A stretch of DNA of 64,000 bases. Origin: Candidatus Obscuribacterales bacterium (GTDB taxonomy: Bacteria > Cyanobacteriota > Vampirovibrionia > Obscuribacterales > Obscuribacteraceae). Made by a program: the position numbers and the translations under genes. The DNA lies in NCBI GenBank assembly GCA_019637435.1, contig JAHBVO010000001.1, positions 434,001 to 498,000 on the forward strand. The letters run 5' to 3'. Position 1 is the first letter of the stretch; every line of letters starts with the position of its first letter. The notes beneath the pieces are model-generated. The model searched no databases. It was not told the origin of the DNA and saw only the letters and a list, made by a program, of their open reading frames with translations. Below, piece after piece: positions 63,803 through 64,000 of this stretch.

Positions 63803-64000
63803 CTACTCGGTCGGCTGTTCCAGTGCCGGTTCAGCAGCCGGTTCCGGCGGAGCTACGTTGACGTCCACTTGAGCGGGAGCTTCAGGGGCTTTCACTTCCG
63901 GTACCTTAACTTCTACGTTGTTGGTCGTTGGAGCGGCTACTGGCGGTACGATGGCTGGAGCATTTGTGCTCAGTGCCTGGTTGTCGCGGCGCATCTGTTC
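63803..64000 (-). CDS. C-terminal end of a Pro/Ala/Glu/Val-rich protein (5' end beyond the window)
   Basis: The frame is open to the right edge (codons for EQ precede the Met at 63994), so only the last 65 or so residues are visible. They are low-complexity, rich in Pro, Ala, Glu and Val (repeats such as VKVPEVKAPEAPAQ and VNVAPPEPAAEP), and look like an extended linker or a disordered tail. No domain can be assigned. The shared terminator 45 bases past the stop supports a real gene end. Confidence 0.6.
   Translation of the reverse strand, partial: EQMRRDNQALSTNAPAIVPPVAAPTTNNVEVKVPEVKAPEAPAQVDVNVAPPEPAAEPALEQPTE

Overview
The window reads as a chromosomal segment of a bacterium on the Cyanobacteria/Melainabacteria (Vampirovibrionia) branch, most like an Obscuribacterales-type genome. 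This is an inference from gene content and roughly even base composition. The clues are a yggS-sepF pair, a small Hfq of the cyanobacterial kind, many Hanks-type Ser/Thr kinases fused to leucine-rich or TPR regions, and acetyl-CoA carboxylase, mreBCD-mrdA and rplS-rbgA-rnhB loci. I saw no tRNA, rRNA, CRISPR array, insertion sequence or prophage. Both ends cut genes.

Layout. 0-8 kb: a kinase-LRR gene (5' cut), yggS-sepF, rsmE, accD-accA and a zinc-ribbon kinase. 8-17 kb: a small basic protein, an argininosuccinate-lyase-like protein with an altered active site, a sugar nucleotidyltransferase, a HIT protein, a GAF-GAF-GGDEF diguanylate cyclase and groES-groEL. 17-27 kb: the most unusual region. 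All five members of the uncharacterised STM4011-STM4015 cassette are present (LRR protein, ATP-grasp protein, alkaline-phosphatase-fold hydrolase, two radical SAM enzymes). They are joined by overlapping start and stop codons to a GH18-like glycosidase and a PspA-like coiled-coil gene. A DNA ligase carrying SWIM and WGR domains follows. 27-34 kb: accC-BCCP fusion, ispF and a flavin monooxygenase on the minus strand, then a 3-hydroxyacyl-CoA dehydrogenase coupled to a family-2 glycosyltransferase, and hfq. 34-38 kb: the rod-shape operon mreB-mreC-mreD-mrdA. 38-49 kb: a coiled-coil protein, a lipoprotein, an MscS-like channel, then a minus-strand block with an LRR protein and three membrane-linked kinases. 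49-64 kb: an HxlR/rhodanese pair, metG, coaBC, a YtxH/DUF948/YtxH trio, an rluB-rodZ-rimO series, a TPR protein, a J-domain protein, nrdR and rplS-rbgA-rnhB.

How the genes fit together. Envelope growth and division are strongly represented (sepF, mreBCD, mrdA, rodZ), as are fatty-acid precursor supply (accA, accD, accC-BCCP) and RNA or ribosome maturation (rsmE, rluB, rimO, rbgA, rplS, hfq). Phospho-signalling by kinases and c-di-GMP is heavy. The STM4011-4015 locus looks like a biosynthetic or modification pathway of unknown product. A second theme is small inverted repeats built on GGTGCC/GGCACC or GGTGA/TCACC, found repeatedly at or near gene 3' ends, sometimes inside the last codons.
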